Below, piece after piece: positions 26,185 to 36,276 of a DNA stretch of 64,000 nucleotides. The notes under the pieces were generated by a model. It did no database searches. It saw nothing but the letters and a program-made list of their open reading frames with translations, and was not told the origin of the DNA. The translations under genes were made by a program, and so were the position numbers. The stretch is from an uncultured Oceanisphaera sp. Lineage in GTDB: Bacteria; Pseudomonadota; Gammaproteobacteria; Enterobacterales; Aeromonadaceae. The stretch spans positions 62,001 through 126,000 of the forward strand of contig NZ_CANLZU010000006.1 of assembly GCF_947495715.1 (NCBI RefSeq), in the 5' to 3' direction. Position 1 is the stretch's first letter, and each line of letters opens with the position of its first letter.

Positions 26185-26676
26185 ATGTTGGATTTATTAC
26201 CGGATTTATGTGACGAACACGGCGACAAGGTAAAGATACTGGACCTCTTGTTCAGAGATTATGGTGCCGAGGATGTGTTCTGGGGTCAGGTGGTCACGGT
26301 GCGTTGCTACGAGGATAACTCCCGAGTGCGGGAGCTGGTGGCCACGCCGGGTACCGGCAAGGTATTGGTGGTGGATGGCGGCGGCATGCAGCGCCGGGCG
26401 TTGATGGGTGACCAGTTGGCCGAGCTGGCGGTAGAAAATGGCTGGGAAGGGGTGGTAATTAACGGTGCGATTCGCGATGCCGGTGCCATCGGCAGCATGG
26501 CCCTGGGCGTCAAGGCGCTGGGTACCTGCCCGATGAAGACCGAAAAGCGCGGCCTGGGGGATGTGGATGTGCCGGTCACCTTTGCCGGCGTTACTATCTA
26601 TCCCGGTGATTACCTCTATGCCGATATCAACGGCATCCTGGTAGCCCGCGAGGCTCTGAGTCACCCGCAATTATAA
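26185..26676 (+). CDS. rraA: regulator of ribonuclease E activity RraA
   Basis: A 163-residue protein of the RraA family, which binds RNase E and the degradosome and inhibits RNA decay. Clear blocks are LLPDLCDEHGDKVKILD, TPGTGKVLVVDGGGMQRRAL, VVINGAIRDAGAIGSM and GDVDVPVTFAGVTIYPGDY. ATG 26185 follows TTAAGGAG at a good distance; the frame extends further upstream without coding character. Length matches the E. coli protein (161). It is usually near menA or hslUV in enterics; here it is alone, facing aceK. Confidence 0.94.
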   Translation: MLDLLPDLCDEHGDKVKILDLLFRDYGAEDVFWGQVVTVRCYEDNSRVRELVATPGTGKVLVVDGGGMQRRALMGDQLAELAVENGWEGVVINGAIRDAGAIGSMALGVKALGTCPMKTEKRGLGDVDVPVTFAGVTIYPGDYLYADINGILVAREALSHPQL

Positions 26677-26738
26677 AGACTGGGACAGGGGATTAAGGAA
26701 TAGGGAATGGTGATATGCCGCCATTCCCTCACTGACGT

Positions 26739-26841
26739 GGGACACCCATCTTTCAGAGCCCTGACGTAGAGCCCTGACGTAGGACACCCATCTTTCAGCT
26801 TAGACAGGACACCCATCTTTCAAAGATGGGTGTCCTTTTTC
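26739..26841. repeat. AGATGGGTGTCC repeat cluster and hairpin between rraA and aceK
   Basis: Three copies of GGACACCCATCTTTCA (26739-26755, 26782-26797, 26807-26822) are separated by a 13-bp tandem duplication (gagccctgacgta twice). The third forms a perfect palindrome with its inverse (arms 26806-26820 and 26822-26836) followed by TTTTT, so it also looks like a terminator for rraA. Confidence 0.85.
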
Positions 26842-26843
26842 AT

Positions 26844-28568
26844 TTATGAGTACAAATACCGGAAGCGACGCTTGCGCCGGTAGGGGAAAACGTCGCCGAA
26901 TATTCCGTCGCTGATGTTCTGTTGTAGCTGGCGCCAGTAGCCGGCGGTAAACAGATCGTTGTGCTGCTGCTTGAAGGCCTCGCGAATGCGCGGGCTGCTG
27001 AGCAGAAAAGTGGCGAACTCTTCGGGAAAAATGTCGTTGGGGGCCACCGAATACCAGGGCTCGGCGCTGAACTCGTCTTCCGGGTAGCGGGCCTCGGGAA
27101 TGTCGCGAAAGTTGCACTCGGTCATGTAGGCAATTTCGTCGTAGTCGTAAAAAATCACCCGGCCGTGACGGGTCACGCCGAAGTTCTTGAACAGCATGTC
27201 GCCGGGAAAGATATTGGCGGTCGCCAGCTGCTTGATGGCGTTGGCGTATTCATCGATGGCATCAACCACCTGTTGATCGGTGGCATGCTCCAGATAAATG
27301 TTGAGTGGGGTCATGCGCCGCTCGGTGTAAAGATGACGGATTATCAGGGTATCGTCCTTGATGGTGAGCAAGGAGGGCGCGACCTGCTGCAGCTCGGCCA
27401 GCAATTCGGGGCTGATGCGATGCAACGGCAGCTCGAAGTTGGTGAATTCCATGGTGTCGGCCATGCGGCCCACCCGATCGTGCTGTTTTACCAGCCGGTA
27501 TTTGGCGCGCACCGTGTCGTGGCTGACATCTTTGGGCGGCGTGAACTTGTCCTTGATGATTTTGAACACCACATCATAAGAGGGCAGGGTGAACACATGC
27601 ATCACCATGCCTTTTATTCCCGGCGCCGCCACAAACTGATCGCGCGAGTGGTGCAGCTGCTGCAGAAAACTCCGGTAAAACTCGGTTTTGCCGTGCTTCT
27701 GACAGCCGATGGCGTTGTAGATTTCGTAATCGGCCTTGTTGGGCAACAGCGGCCGCAAAAAATGCACCAGTAGCGCCGGTACCGGGCACCACACCATAAA
27801 GTAGGCGCGGGCGAAGCCGAACAGAATGGAAGCGTCGTCGTTAGAGAGGATTAGCGTGTCGAGATAAAGGCCGCCTTCTTCATGATGCAGTATGGGCAGA
27901 ATAAAGGGCAGGCAGCTGTTGCCGCATTCCAGCCGGCCGATGAGGTAGGCGCCCTTGTTGCGAAAAAACAGGTGCTTGATAAAAGTCAAGCTGGCGTTGC
28001 CGTGACTTAACTCGGCCGGACCAAACTGCTGCAGATAGCGGTCGAGGTACTGTAAGTCCTGCTCCAGATCCCGAAACGGAACGTCGAGCTGCAGTGCCTG
28101 CAGCACCTGGCGCAAGGTCTTGTTCACATCCCCCGCTTTGATGGGGTAGGTACTACAACAAGGGCTGAGATCCGGCGAAGGCGAACGATGAACAAAGCCG
28201 TGCACATACAGGTTTTCTGCCCGAATGTTCTGATGGCGAAAGGAGCGGCGATATACCGAGTTGTAAAAAGACTCGGCAATTTCCGGATTGGCATGTTCGG
28301 TCAGCAGATCATTAAATGCCTGTTTGATGGCTTTTAGCTGGTGCTGGCTCAAGGGGCCACCGCCGTTATGATGGCGAATGGCCTGCACAGCCTCATTCAC
28401 ATGCTGGTCGTACAGACGAATACGCTGTCGCCCGGCCTGCTGAACGCCTGGCCAGTCTTTGCGCTCGAATCTGGCCTGGGCTCCCTGAGTGATATCGAGA
28501 AAGCAGCGATAAAAGTCATTAAACCGAATCATGATGATTCGGGCCATGTCCCTGGCATTGTTGCTCAT
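26844..28568 (-). CDS. aceK: isocitrate dehydrogenase kinase/phosphatase AceK
   Basis: A 574-residue bifunctional kinase/phosphatase (E. coli AceK 578 residues). It phosphorylates isocitrate dehydrogenase to divert isocitrate to the glyoxylate shunt, and reverses this. The conserved [20 protein letters not shown] region, the ATP-binding [13 protein letters not shown], and the later [25 protein letters not shown] active-site segment are all visible. ATG 28568 starts [12 protein letters not shown]. Unlike in enterics it is not next to aceBA, and it is bounded by repeat clusters on both sides. Confidence 0.95.
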   Translation of the reverse strand: MSNNARDMARIIMIRFNDFYRCFLDITQGAQARFERKDWPGVQQAGRQRIRLYDQHVNEAVQAIRHHNGGGPLSQHQLKAIKQAFNDLLTEHANPEIAESFYNSVYRRSFRHQNIRAENLYVHGFVHRSPSPDLSPCCSTYPIKAGDVNKTLRQVLQALQLDVPFRDLEQDLQYLDRYLQQFGPAELSHGNASLTFIKHLFFRNKGAYLIGRLECGNSCLPFILPILHHEEGGLYLDTLILSNDDASILFGFARAYFMVWCPVPALLVHFLRPLLPNKADYEIYNAIGCQKHGKTEFYRSFLQQLHHSRDQFVAAPGIKGMVMHVFTLPSYDVVFKIIKDKFTPPKDVSHDTVRAKYRLVKQHDRVGRMADTMEFTNFELPLHRISPELLAELQQVAPSLLTIKDDTLIIRHLYTERRMTPLNIYLEHATDQQVVDAIDEYANAIKQLATANIFPGDMLFKNFGVTRHGRVIFYDYDEIAYMTECNFRDIPEARYPEDEFSAEPWYSVAPNDIFPEEFATFLLSSPRIREAFKQQHNDLFTAGYWRQLQQNISDGIFGDVFPYRRKRRFRYLYS

Positions 28569-28961
28569 GCGTACTCCTGTATTGTGAGAAGAGTGAAAAG
28601 GACAAAGTGAAGAAGGACAGCCACTTCAAACGTTACAACAAGTAGCCCGGTGAGTCGTTGAGGATGACTGGATTTTGAGCGGTGGGTGCTGCTTTCAAAT
28701 TAATCAGCAATGAAAAAGTGAAAAAGGACACCCATCTCTGAAAAGTGGCTGTCCTTTTGTGGCCCTTTGTTGCTCTTGTTGGCTCACTTTTGACGGTCTG
28801 GATCGACCGTCTGCTGGAAACAGCGGTTCTGTACCGTCAATCCCGAAATTTAGTCGGATAAATGGCGAATGATGGGAGGGCGAAGGGCTGGATAGGAAGC
28901 AGAGATGGTACAGGTCGCAAGGCTGTACTTGGTTGTCATCACCGAACAGTAACCTGGTAAC
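28569..28961. repeat. aceK-RAYT intergenic region with REP-like copies
   Basis: A variant copy ggacagccactt (28615-28626) and a copy ggacacccatct (28726-28737) paired with agtggctgtcct (28744-28755) are present. A smaller hairpin gacggtc...gaccgtc lies at 28792-28811. No gene is seen. Confidence 0.6.
28721..28758 (-). terminator. terminator-like hairpin downstream of RAYT
   Basis: An imperfect stem made of two REP-like half copies is flanked by AAAAA and TTTT, so it has a T-run on either strand; on the minus strand it lies 204 bases after the RAYT stop. Confidence 0.5.
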
Positions 28962-29969
28962 TCAGGTGGAAATAACGGGACCGATAACACATCGTCGATG
29001 ATGCAGTTGTGCGTAGGCGATTCTGGCCGAGGCATGGCCGATAACGGTGCCATGTGACAGTTGATGTGGTTTCACTGCGGTCAGAAACCTGTCGGCATCA
29101 AGCCCCATTCTGTCCAGTAGGGGAGGTACATCGGAGTGAATGTAGCCTTGTTGTTCCTCGCATTGAACCCGGCCTACCCAATCAATCATGGCCAGGTAAT
29201 CGCCGAGAGCGAAGGGAATCCCCTTGCGTTTGTCCTCTTTAAGGTCGCGGACAAATGGGAGTAAATGAGGTTGTGAAGTCGCCTTTTGGGGAGCCGATGT
29301 CGAAGCACTGTTTGCTTTGTATTGCTGTAGCCGCTGGTGTAAAGAGACATCGGCGGACGCCTCAGGCTGTTTGACGATACCGGCGCGTAACGGGTTGAGG
29401 TCGACATAGGTCATGCAGGTCAGCAAGCCGGCGTCATCCAGAATCGCCTGCGAATGAAAGCGGCCTTCCCAGAACCGCCCTGTGCATTCGTCTTCGAGGT
29501 TGGCCTTGCGGGCAATGTGCTCGTTCAGGCATCGCATATACCAGGATAAATCGGCCAGGCGTTCACGCCACAGCGCGATAATACCTTTTGCCGCCTCTTG
29601 TTCCGCGTTCGAACCCTTCGAGCCCGCTACATAGCGTTCAACCAATACCGGCAGACGAAATAATTTGCGCCACCTGCTTACGACCGCAGTCTCATCCAGT
29701 GCCAGAGCCGCCTGGGTATCTACATGAACAACCAGATGATAGTGATTGGCCATTACCGCATAAGCACACAGATCGATGGTGAACACGGACTGCAGCTGGC
29801 GCAGGCGATCCAGTACCCATTGTTTGCGATGGCTGTAATTCTGGCCGGTCTGCTGGTCTTCACCGAACAGGTAGGCGCGTCGTACGCAGCGGCAGATACA
29901 GTGGTAATAAGGTGTTTCATCGGGTGATACCAGCTCGGATCGTGGGCGGGTCATAATGCGATTATCCAT
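28962..29969 (-). CDS. REP-associated tyrosine transposase (RAYT, Y1/HUH family)
   Basis: A 335-residue Y1-type HUH nuclease of the TnpA_REP (RAYT) branch. TPYYHCICRCVRRAYLFGED and DLCAYAVMANHYHLVVHVD hold the N-terminal strand and the HYH metal motif, and the hallmark FWEGRFHSQAILDD...MTYVDLNPLRAGI contains the candidate catalytic Tyr. RAYTs are thought to mobilise REP hairpins rather than their own gene. ATG 29969 gives MDNRIMTRPRSEL; ATG 29954 is an alternative. The frame stays open to 30068, but that part is translated from REP-like copies and is not counted. Copies of AGATGGGTGTCCC lie on both sides, which makes this the probable source of that repeat family. Confidence 0.88.
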   Translation of the reverse strand: MDNRIMTRPRSELVSPDETPYYHCICRCVRRAYLFGEDQQTGQNYSHRKQWVLDRLRQLQSVFTIDLCAYAVMANHYHLVVHVDTQAALALDETAVVSRWRKLFRLPVLVERYVAGSKGSNAEQEAAKGIIALWRERLADLSWYMRCLNEHIARKANLEDECTGRFWEGRFHSQAILDDAGLLTCMTYVDLNPLRAGIVKQPEASADVSLHQRLQQYKANSASTSAPQKATSQPHLLPFVRDLKEDKRKGIPFALGDYLAMIDWVGRVQCEEQQGYIHSDVPPLLDRMGLDADRFLTAVKPHQLSHGTVIGHASARIAYAQLHHRRCVIGPVIST

Positions 29970-30020
29970 TTCGAGAGCAGAACTTAAATATAGATTTAGA
30001 TTAAAAAACGAGCAATTTAA

Positions 30021-30107
30021 GGTGGGTGTCCCATGGCGGGGGCGCAGCGTTCGAAGTGGGTGTCCCATGGTGGGAGCGGGTTTCGGGTCTGAAAGATGGG
30101 TGTCCCA
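30021..30107. repeat. three REP-like GGGTGTCCC copies upstream of RAYT and yjtD
   Basis: Copies at 30021-30032 (ggtgggtgtccc), 30057-30066 (tgggtgtccc) and 30092-30107 (aaagatgggtgtccca), all in one orientation, in the divergent promoter region of RAYT and yjtD. Confidence 0.85.
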
Positions 30108-30157
30108 CCCTGGGGGGATTTGTGGGACAATATGCTCCGTTTTGTTGGGAGATGGGC

Positions 30158-30856
30158 ATGCAGCTTTATTTTGTACTTAAATCGCCGGCGCGAGCCGAAA
30201 ACGTCGGGGCCGCGGCGCGGGCGATGAAGACCATGGGCTTTGGCCGAATGCGGCTGGTCAACAGCCGGGTGCATGAGCAGGACAAGGCGCACTGGGTTGC
30301 GCATGGGGCGCAGGAGGTGTTGGAGCAGGCCGAATATTTCGACGAGCTGGCACCGGCGCTGGCCGACATGGATCTGGTCATTGCCACCACGGCCCGAAAT
30401 CGGGGACGGTATCGCTACTACCTGACGCCCAAGCAGGCCATCGCCCAGGTAAACAGTAAAAGCGTACAAAAAGTGGCGCTGCTGTTCGGCTGCGAGGAAT
30501 CCGGCTTAAGTAACGAGGATCTGGCATTGGCCGATATCATCAGCTATCTGCCGCTGAAAGTGAGTTATCCTTCGCTGAATCTGGGCCAGGCCATCATGCT
30601 TTATGCCTATGAATTCAGTCAGGGCCTGAGTGAACAAAACGAAGAAAAATCCGACCTTCAGACCGAAAACACTCAGTTAAGGGTGTTGCAGCAAAAAACA
30701 GAACAATTATTTGAAAATATCGGTGTTTCTCAGCAGGAAAAACTGGCTGAGTGGGTGGGTGACCGGCTGCCTATGCTGGAACAGCGGGACCTCAATCTGT
30801 TGCATCTGCTTTATAAAGACCTGGAACGGGCCTTGTCTGCCAAAGATGAAAGTTGA
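30158..30856 (+). CDS. yjtD: SpoU-type tRNA/rRNA methyltransferase YjtD (LasT)
   Basis: A 232-residue SPOUT methyltransferase, related to TrmJ, which 2'-O-methylates tRNA. The knot motifs are FVLKSPARAENVGAAARAMK, VALLFGCEESGLSNEDLALA and LPLKVSYPSLNLGQAIMLYA. A helical extension follows. ATG 30158 is chosen over 30152 because GGGAG (30147-30151) is then six bases away. In E. coli yjtD lies just upstream of thrL, and the same order holds here. The stop (30854-30856) overlaps a TTGACA box that may serve the thr operon. The true substrate of this TrmJ paralogue is not established. Confidence 0.88.
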   Translation: MQLYFVLKSPARAENVGAAARAMKTMGFGRMRLVNSRVHEQDKAHWVAHGAQEVLEQAEYFDELAPALADMDLVIATTARNRGRYRYYLTPKQAIAQVNSKSVQKVALLFGCEESGLSNEDLALADIISYLPLKVSYPSLNLGQAIMLYAYEFSQGLSEQNEEKSDLQTENTQLRVLQQKTEQLFENIGVSQQEKLAEWVGDRLPMLEQRDLNLLHLLYKDLERALSAKDES

Positions 30857-30881
30857 CAAGCCAGGGCGCGCGCGGTATTGC
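30853..30881 (+). promoter_or_regulatory. candidate thr operon promoter
   Basis: TTGACA (30853-30858) and TATTGC (30876-30881) are 17 bases apart, overlap the yjtD stop and lie 31 bases before the leader peptide ATG. Confidence 0.55.
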
Positions 30882-30911
30882 TATGCCATTCGCTTTTAGA
30901 GGTTGTTCGTC

Positions 30912-30986
30912 ATGTTGCCGAGTGCAAGCCGCATTACCACCATTATTATTACCGGTACCACCACTGGTGGCACTGGGGCGGGCTGA
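30912..30986 (+). CDS. thrL: thr operon leader peptide ThrL
   Basis: A 24-codon ORF with AGAGG nine bases before its ATG. Seven of its residues are threonine and four isoleucine, concentrated in ITTIIIT and GTTTGGTGAG. The GTGAG ending recalls the GNGAG end of E. coli ThrL. Ribosome stalling at these codons when threonyl- or isoleucyl-tRNA is scarce should prevent formation of the attenuator at 31016-31050 and so turn on thrABC. The call depends on codon content, position and the following terminator rather than on alignment. Confidence 0.9.
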   Translation: MLPSASRITTIIITGTTTGGTGAG

Positions 30987-31015
30987 TGCGCTGACGATAA
31001 ATCGATTAGAATCAT

Positions 31016-31050
31016 AAAGCCCGCGTCCCCATCCGATGCGGGCTTTTTCG
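31016..31050 (+). terminator. thr attenuator
   Basis: Arms aaagcccgc (31016-31024) and gcgggcttt (31038-31046), followed by TTTTT, 30 bases after the leader stop and about 40 before thrA. This is the Rho-independent attenuator expected with thrL. Confidence 0.9.
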
Positions 31051-31085
31051 TTTTACGCTTTTTAGTTTTACACAGGGAGTAATGA

Positions 31086-33545
31086 ATGCGTGTCTTGAAG
31101 TTTGGCGGCACCTCTTTGGCCAACAGCGAGCGATTTACCAACGTCGCCGATATCGTGGTCAACAACCAGCAGCAGTCGCAGGTGGCACTGGTTCTGTCGG
31201 CTCCGGCCAAGGTAACCAATCATCTGGTGGCGGTCGTAGAGCAGACCATTCGCGGTCTGGATCCGGCGCCGGTACTGCAGGAAATCGAACAGATTTTTCA
31301 TGCCATTATCGACGGTCTCAAGGCACGCTTTGCGTCACTGGACGATCAGGAACTCAAGGCCCGGGTCGATCGCGAGCTGGGTCAGCTGGCGCGCCTGCTG
31401 CAGGGCGTCAGCCTGTTGCAGCAATGCCCGGACAATACTCAGGCGCACATTCTGAGCCGGGGCGAGGCACTGTCCATTGCCACCATGGCCGAGCTGCTCA
31501 AGGCGCGCGGCGAGCAGGTGGAAGTGATTACGCCCCAGACCATGCTGCTGGGCGAGGGCAGCTTCCTCGAAGCCCACGTCAATATCGAAGTCTCCCGCCG
31601 GCGTTTTGCCGACCAGGGCCTGCGTGACGATTGCGTCTACCTGATGCCGGGCTTCACCGCCGGTAACGATAAGGGCGAAACCGTCATTCTGGGCCGTAAC
31701 GGCTCCGACTACTCCGCCGCCGTGCTGGCCGCCTGTGTGGATGCCGAATGCTGCGAAATCTGGACCGACGTAGACGGCGTCTACAACTGCGACCCGCGTC
31801 TGGTGCCGGATGCCAAGTTGCTCAAGCAACTGTCTTACAAAGAAGCGATGGAGCTGTCCTACTTCGGCGCCAAGGTGCTGCATCCCAAGACCATAGCGCC
31901 CATCGCCCAGTTTCATATTCCCTGTCTGATCAAGAACACCGGTAACCCCCAGGGCGAAGGCTCGCTGATTGGCCCCGAGTGCAGTGACGACGATCAGCAG
32001 GTCAAGGGCATCTCCGATCTGGTCGGCATGACCATGATCAACATCTCGGGCCCGGGCATGAAGGGCATGGTCGGCATGGCCGGTCGTTTGTTCTCTTGCG
32101 TGTCCCGCGCCGGGGTCAGCATAGTGCTGATCACCCAGAGCTCGTCGGAATACAGCGTCAGCTTATGTATTCACAGTTTCGATCAGCTGAAGGCGCAAAA
32201 AGCCATCGCCGACGAATTTGCGCTCGAGTTCAAGAACAAGTTACTGGAGCCGCTGGACATCATCGAAGAGCTGGCGATTATCTCTTTGGTGGGCGATCGC
32301 ATGCGCACCGTCAAGGGCGTGTCGGCGCGCTTCTTCAATGCACTGGCCGAAGCTTCCATCAACATAGTGGCCATCGCCCAGGGGTCCAGCGAGCGCTCCA
32401 TCTCGGCGGTCATCCACAAAAACAAGACCACCGAAGCCATCAAGGCCTGTCATCAGAACTTCTTCTCCAGCCGTCGCTTTATCGATGTGTTCCTGGTGGG
32501 CTGTGGCGGTGTGGGTGCGGCGCTTTTGGAGCAAATCCGTCGCCAGCAGCCGGTGCTGGAAGCGCAGGATATCGGCATTCGGGTGGTCGGTATCGCCAAC
32601 TCCCGCAAGATGGCGCTGAACCGCGATGGCCTCAACCTGAACGAGTGGCGCGATAGCCTGGAGCAGGCCACCGAGACCTTTAACCTGCCGCGTCTGCAGC
32701 GCATGGTGGAAGACAGCCACCTGATCAACCCGGTGCTGGTGGACTGTACCTCCAGCGACGGCGTGGCCGATCAGTACGCCGATTTTCTGGCGGCCGGTTT
32801 CCACGTGGTCACTCCCAATAAGAAAGCCAACACCGCCAGCCTGGATTACTACCGCCAGCTGCGCCGGGCCGCCCAGCGTACCCATCGCAAGTTTCTGTAC
32901 GAAACCAACGTGGGTGCCGGCCTGCCGGTGATCGAAAATCTGCAAAACCTGATCCGCGCCGGCGATCAGCTCAAGGCGTTTGGTGGCATTCTGTCCGGCT
33001 CCATGTCGTACATCTTCGGCAAGCTGGACGAAGGCATGAGCTTTGCCGATGCCACTCGCGTTGCCCGTGAAAACGGCTTTACCGAGCCGGATCCGCGAGA
33101 CGATCTCAGCGGCATGGATGTGGCGCGCAAGCTGCTGATCCTGGCCCGCGAGGCCGGTATGAACCTGAGTCTGGAAGACATCGAAGTGGAAGCCTCGCTG
33201 CCGCCGGAATTTGATGCCAGCGGCGATATCGAACAGTTCATGGCTCGTTTGCCCGAAGCCAACGGTTACTTCGAGGCGCGGGTGGCCCAGGCCGCCGCCG
33301 ACGGCAAGGTGCTGCGTTATGTGGGTGAAATAGACAATGGCCGGTGCAAGGTGGTCATCAAGGCGGTGGACGGGGATGATCCCCTGTTCAAGGTAAAAGA
33401 CGGTGAAAATGCGCTGGCGTTCTACACCCAGTATTATCAGCCGATTCCGCTGGTACTGCGTGGCTACGGCGCCGGTGCCGATGTCACCGCCGCCGGCGTG
33501 TTTGCCGACCTGTTACGCACCCATAACTGGAAGCAGGAGATTTAA
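31086..33545 (+). CDS. thrA: bifunctional aspartokinase I / homoserine dehydrogenase I
   Basis: An 819-residue fusion enzyme (E. coli ThrA 820). The kinase domain begins [17 protein letters not shown] and contains [20 protein letters not shown]. Two ACT regulatory domains lie around residues 315-460 (for example [20 protein letters not shown]). The dehydrogenase half begins with [17 protein letters not shown] and includes [20 protein letters not shown] and [20 protein letters not shown]. It catalyses the first and third steps from aspartate to threonine and should be inhibited by threonine. ATG 31086 follows CAGGGAG. First gene of thrABC, controlled by the leader and attenuator upstream. Confidence 0.98.
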   Translation: MRVLKFGGTSLANSERFTNVADIVVNNQQQSQVALVLSAPAKVTNHLVAVVEQTIRGLDPAPVLQEIEQIFHAIIDGLKARFASLDDQELKARVDRELGQLARLLQGVSLLQQCPDNTQAHILSRGEALSIATMAELLKARGEQVEVITPQTMLLGEGSFLEAHVNIEVSRRRFADQGLRDDCVYLMPGFTAGNDKGETVILGRNGSDYSAAVLAACVDAECCEIWTDVDGVYNCDPRLVPDAKLLKQLSYKEAMELSYFGAKVLHPKTIAPIAQFHIPCLIKNTGNPQGEGSLIGPECSDDDQQVKGISDLVGMTMINISGPGMKGMVGMAGRLFSCVSRAGVSIVLITQSSSEYSVSLCIHSFDQLKAQKAIADEFALEFKNKLLEPLDIIEELAIISLVGDRMRTVKGVSARFFNALAEASINIVAIAQGSSERSISAVIHKNKTTEAIKACHQNFFSSRRFIDVFLVGCGGVGAALLEQIRRQQPVLEAQDIGIRVVGIANSRKMALNRDGLNLNEWRDSLEQATETFNLPRLQRMVEDSHLINPVLVDCTSSDGVADQYADFLAAGFHVVTPNKKANTASLDYYRQLRRAAQRTHRKFLYETNVGAGLPVIENLQNLIRAGDQLKAFGGILSGSMSYIFGKLDEGMSFADATRVARENGFTEPDPRDDLSGMDVARKLLILAREAGMNLSLEDIEVEASLPPEFDASGDIEQFMARLPEANGYFEARVAQAAADGKVLRYVGEIDNGRCKVVIKAVDGDDPLFKVKDGENALAFYTQYYQPIPLVLRGYGAGADVTAAGVFADLLRTHNWKQEI

Positions 33546-34502
33546 ATGAGTGTTGTTGCGTTTGCCCCTGCCTCTACCGCCAATGTGAGCGTGGGTTTTG
33601 ATATATTGGGGGCCGCCATGGCCCCGCTGGACGGCACCCTGCTGGGTGACCGGGTACTGGTGGCCGACACCGAGGGCGACTTTGCGCTGAACAATATTGG
33701 CGCCTTTGCCCACAAGCTGCCGGACGATTTCAAACAGAATATCGTCTACGACTGCTATCTGGCCTATGAAAAAGCGCTGGCGCAGAAGGGCGTCAGCCCC
33801 AAGCCGCTGGTGATGACGCTGGAAAAAAACATGCCGGTAGGCTCGGGCCTCGGCTCCAGTGCCACCAGCATAGTGGCGGCCTTCGTGGCCCTGAACGCCT
33901 TTTACGATGAGGCGCTGAGCGAGCATGAACTGATGCTGCTGATGGGCGAGCTGGAAGGGCAGATCTCCGGATCCATTCATTACGACAACGTGGCCCCCTG
34001 CCACTTTGGCGGCATGCAGCTGGTGCTGGACGATGCCGGCGTGGTCAGCCAGACCCTGCCCAGCTTCGACGACTGGTACTGGGTGCTGTGCTACCCGGGC
34101 ATCAGCGTGTCTACCTCGGCGGCGCGCAGCATACTGCCGACGCAATATCGCCGCCAGGACTGCCTGACCTACGGTCGTCGGCTGGCGGGCTTTGTGCATG
34201 CCAGCCACACCGGCCAGGAGCCGGTGGCCGCCGCCATGCTCAAGGACGTGATTGCCGAACCCTATCGGGCTCAGCTCATCCCCGGCTTTGATGCGGTACG
34301 CGAGCAGGCCGCGTCCATGGGCGCGCTGGCCACCGGTATCTCCGGCAGCGGCCCCACCGTGTTCTGCGTGCTCAAGGACTTGAGCCAGGCCGAAAAACTG
34401 AAAGGCTGGCTGGCCGAACACTTTATTCAGAATCAGGATGGCTTCTGCCATATTTGTAAAATCGATGCCGAAGGCGCTCGGGTAACAGGAACAGAATTAT
34501 GA
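33546..34502 (+). CDS. thrB: homoserine kinase
   Basis: A 318-residue GHMP kinase that phosphorylates homoserine to O-phosphohomoserine. [20 protein letters not shown] is the N-terminal motif, [20 protein letters not shown] the ATP-binding GHMP loop, and [15 protein letters not shown] the C-terminal motif. The ATG follows the thrA stop with no gap, and the gene's end overlaps thrC by four bases (ATGA), so translation of the three genes is coupled. Confidence 0.97.
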   Translation: MSVVAFAPASTANVSVGFDILGAAMAPLDGTLLGDRVLVADTEGDFALNNIGAFAHKLPDDFKQNIVYDCYLAYEKALAQKGVSPKPLVMTLEKNMPVGSGLGSSATSIVAAFVALNAFYDEALSEHELMLLMGELEGQISGSIHYDNVAPCHFGGMQLVLDDAGVVSQTLPSFDDWYWVLCYPGISVSTSAARSILPTQYRRQDCLTYGRRLAGFVHASHTGQEPVAAAMLKDVIAEPYRAQLIPGFDAVREQAASMGALATGISGSGPTVFCVLKDLSQAEKLKGWLAEHFIQNQDGFCHICKIDAEGARVTGTEL

Positions 34503-35776
34503 AGTTGTACAACATCAAGGATAACGCGGAAACCATCGATTTTGCCGGTGCGGTAAAGCAGGGGCTGGGTCGTGGTCAGGGATTGTTTTTTCCGGAAAAC
34601 CTGACCCCCATCGCCAACATCGACGCCCTGCTGGAGCTGCCACTGGTGCCGCGATCGGTGGCCGTGTTGCAGCATCTGATCGGCGATGAAATTCCCGAGT
34701 CCACCCTCACCGCCATGGTGGAGCACGCCTTTACCTTCCCGGCGCCGCTGGTCAAGGTAGACGACCACACCTACGCCCTGGAACTGTTCCATGGCCCCAC
34801 CCTGGCGTTCAAGGACTTCGGCGGTCGCTTCATGGCCCAGTGCCTGGCGACCCTGAGCAAAGACGGCAAGAAGATCACCATTCTGACCGCCACCTCCGGC
34901 GACACCGGTGCCGCCGTGGCCCATGCCTTCTATGGTCTGCCCAACATAGAAGTGGTGATCCTGTATCCCGAGGGCAAGATCAGCCCGCTGCAGGAAAAAC
35001 TGTTCACCACCCTGGGTGACAACATCAGCACCTATGCGGTGCAGGGCGACTTCGATGACTGTCAGGCGCTGGTGAAGCAGGCGTTTGACGACGAAGAGCT
35101 GAAAGCCGCCGTCGGCCTCAACTCCGCCAACTCCATCAACATCAGCCGCCTGGTGGCCCAGGTCTGCTACTACTTCGAAGCGGTGGCGCAGTTGCCCGCC
35201 GAGCAGCGTCACAAGGCGGTGATTGCCGTGCCGTCCGGTAACTTCGGCAACCTGACCGCGGGTCTGATTGCCAAGGCGCTGGGCCTGCCGGTCAAACGCT
35301 TCATGGCCGCTACCAACGCCAACGACACGGTGCCGCGTTACCTCGAAAGCGGCAGCTGGGATCCGAAAAACACCGTGGCGACCCTGTCCAATGCCATGGA
35401 CGTGAGCCGTCCCAACAACTGGCCGCGAGTGGAAGAGCTGTGCCGGGTCAAGGGCTGGAATCTGGCCGACATCGCCTCCGGTGCGCTTAACGACGAGCAG
35501 ACCAAAGACGCCCTCAAGCGCCTGTTCGAACAGGGTTATCTGTGCGAGCCCCACGGTGCCATCGGCTGGGATCTGCTGAACAAGGAACGCGGCAAGGACG
35601 AAGTGGGTATCTTCCTCTGTACCGCCCATCCGGCCAAGTTCAAGGAAAACGTCGACGAGATCCTGGGGCAGGACATTCCGCTGCCGGGTCCGCTGGCCAA
35701 GCACCTGGCCATGGAGCCCCTCAACGGTACCATCCCCGCCGACTTCGCCGCCCTCAAGGCGAAGATGATGAAGTAA
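34499..35776 (+). CDS. thrC: threonine synthase
   Basis: A 425-residue PLP enzyme (E. coli ThrC 428) that converts O-phosphohomoserine to threonine. The PLP lysine lies in [53 protein letters not shown] and [13 protein letters not shown] are characteristic. It is last in thrABC and is followed by a good terminator. Confidence 0.98.
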   Translation: MKLYNIKDNAETIDFAGAVKQGLGRGQGLFFPENLTPIANIDALLELPLVPRSVAVLQHLIGDEIPESTLTAMVEHAFTFPAPLVKVDDHTYALELFHGPTLAFKDFGGRFMAQCLATLSKDGKKITILTATSGDTGAAVAHAFYGLPNIEVVILYPEGKISPLQEKLFTTLGDNISTYAVQGDFDDCQALVKQAFDDEELKAAVGLNSANSINISRLVAQVCYYFEAVAQLPAEQRHKAVIAVPSGNFGNLTAGLIAKALGLPVKRFMAATNANDTVPRYLESGSWDPKNTVATLSNAMDVSRPNNWPRVEELCRVKGWNLADIASGALNDEQTKDALKRLFEQGYLCEPHGAIGWDLLNKERGKDEVGIFLCTAHPAKFKENVDEILGQDIPLPGPLAKHLAMEPLNGTIPADFAALKAKMMK

Positions 35777-35811
35777 AGCGTCACTCGGTACTCTCTCAGT
35801 ACTCTGTATGT

Positions 35812-35842
35812 CATGCCGGGCTTGTCCCGGCATGTTTCATTT
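35812..35842 (+). terminator. Rho-independent terminator after thrC
   Basis: Stem catgccggg (35812-35820) with cccggcatg (35826-35834), loop cttgt, then TTTCATTTT. Confidence 0.8.
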
Positions 35843-35863
35843 TGGACGACTGAAAACCGAAAA

Positions 35864-35959
35864 GGGACACCCACCTCAAATTCACCCGCAGCAGCCAAAT
35901 GAAAAAGGACACCCATCCCAAATCTGGTTGTGACAGCGAGTTGAAAGATGGGTGTCCCA
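35864..35959. repeat. REP-like AGATGGGTGTCCC copies after thrC
   Basis: Copies at 35864-35880 (gggacacccacctcaaa), 35907-35926 (ggacacccatcccaaatctg) and, inverted, 35943-35959 (gaaagatgggtgtccca). The last two can pair through ggacacccatc and gatgggtgtcc, a hairpin of about 50 nt. Confidence 0.85.
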
Positions 35960-36101
35960 CCAAGCTCTCTAGGCTCTCTTTTGCCGTCATTCCCGAGCAG
36001 GCGGTAATCCGGATTGGTGTCATCGGTACAGTAAACCGAGTGGCCGGTGCGACTAGACGCGATCCCCTTGTTACGGCCGAAACGCCATTTCCCCTACATC
36101 T

Positions 36102-36119
36102 TGTAAGAGATCTCTCAAT
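36102..36119 (+). promoter_or_regulatory. UvrY/GacA-type box upstream of csrB
   Basis: TGTAAGAGATCTCTCAAT. The left half is the exact TGTAAG of the published TGTAAG-N6-CTTACA consensus and the centre AGAGATCTCT is a perfect palindrome; the right half matches at three of six positions. It is centred about 167 bases before the predicted csrB start, comparable with the far-upstream UvrY site of enterobacterial csrB. Confidence 0.7.
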
Positions 36120-36242
36120 CAGCGCTAGGATAAGGCGGTTTGTGTTACCGGCTTCGGCTCATGATTAAATGCAAGATATTGATAGAAATGAATTTTTATT
36201 TTTTGTTTGTTTTGTGTGCAGTGGAAGTTACTGCCGGGCGCA

Positions 36243-36270
36243 TTGAGCCTGGCGGCGGATCTCGTATTAT
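36243..36270 (+). promoter_or_regulatory. candidate csrB promoter
   Basis: TTGAGC (36243-36248) and TATTAT (36265-36270), spacer 16 bases. Predicted transcription start near 36277. Confidence 0.6.
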
Positions 36271-36276
36271 GTTTAT

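Noticed and set aside
29970-30068. N-terminal extension of the RAYT frame to 30068
   Set aside because: The added residues are a translation of the REP-like copies and do not belong to the transposase fold.
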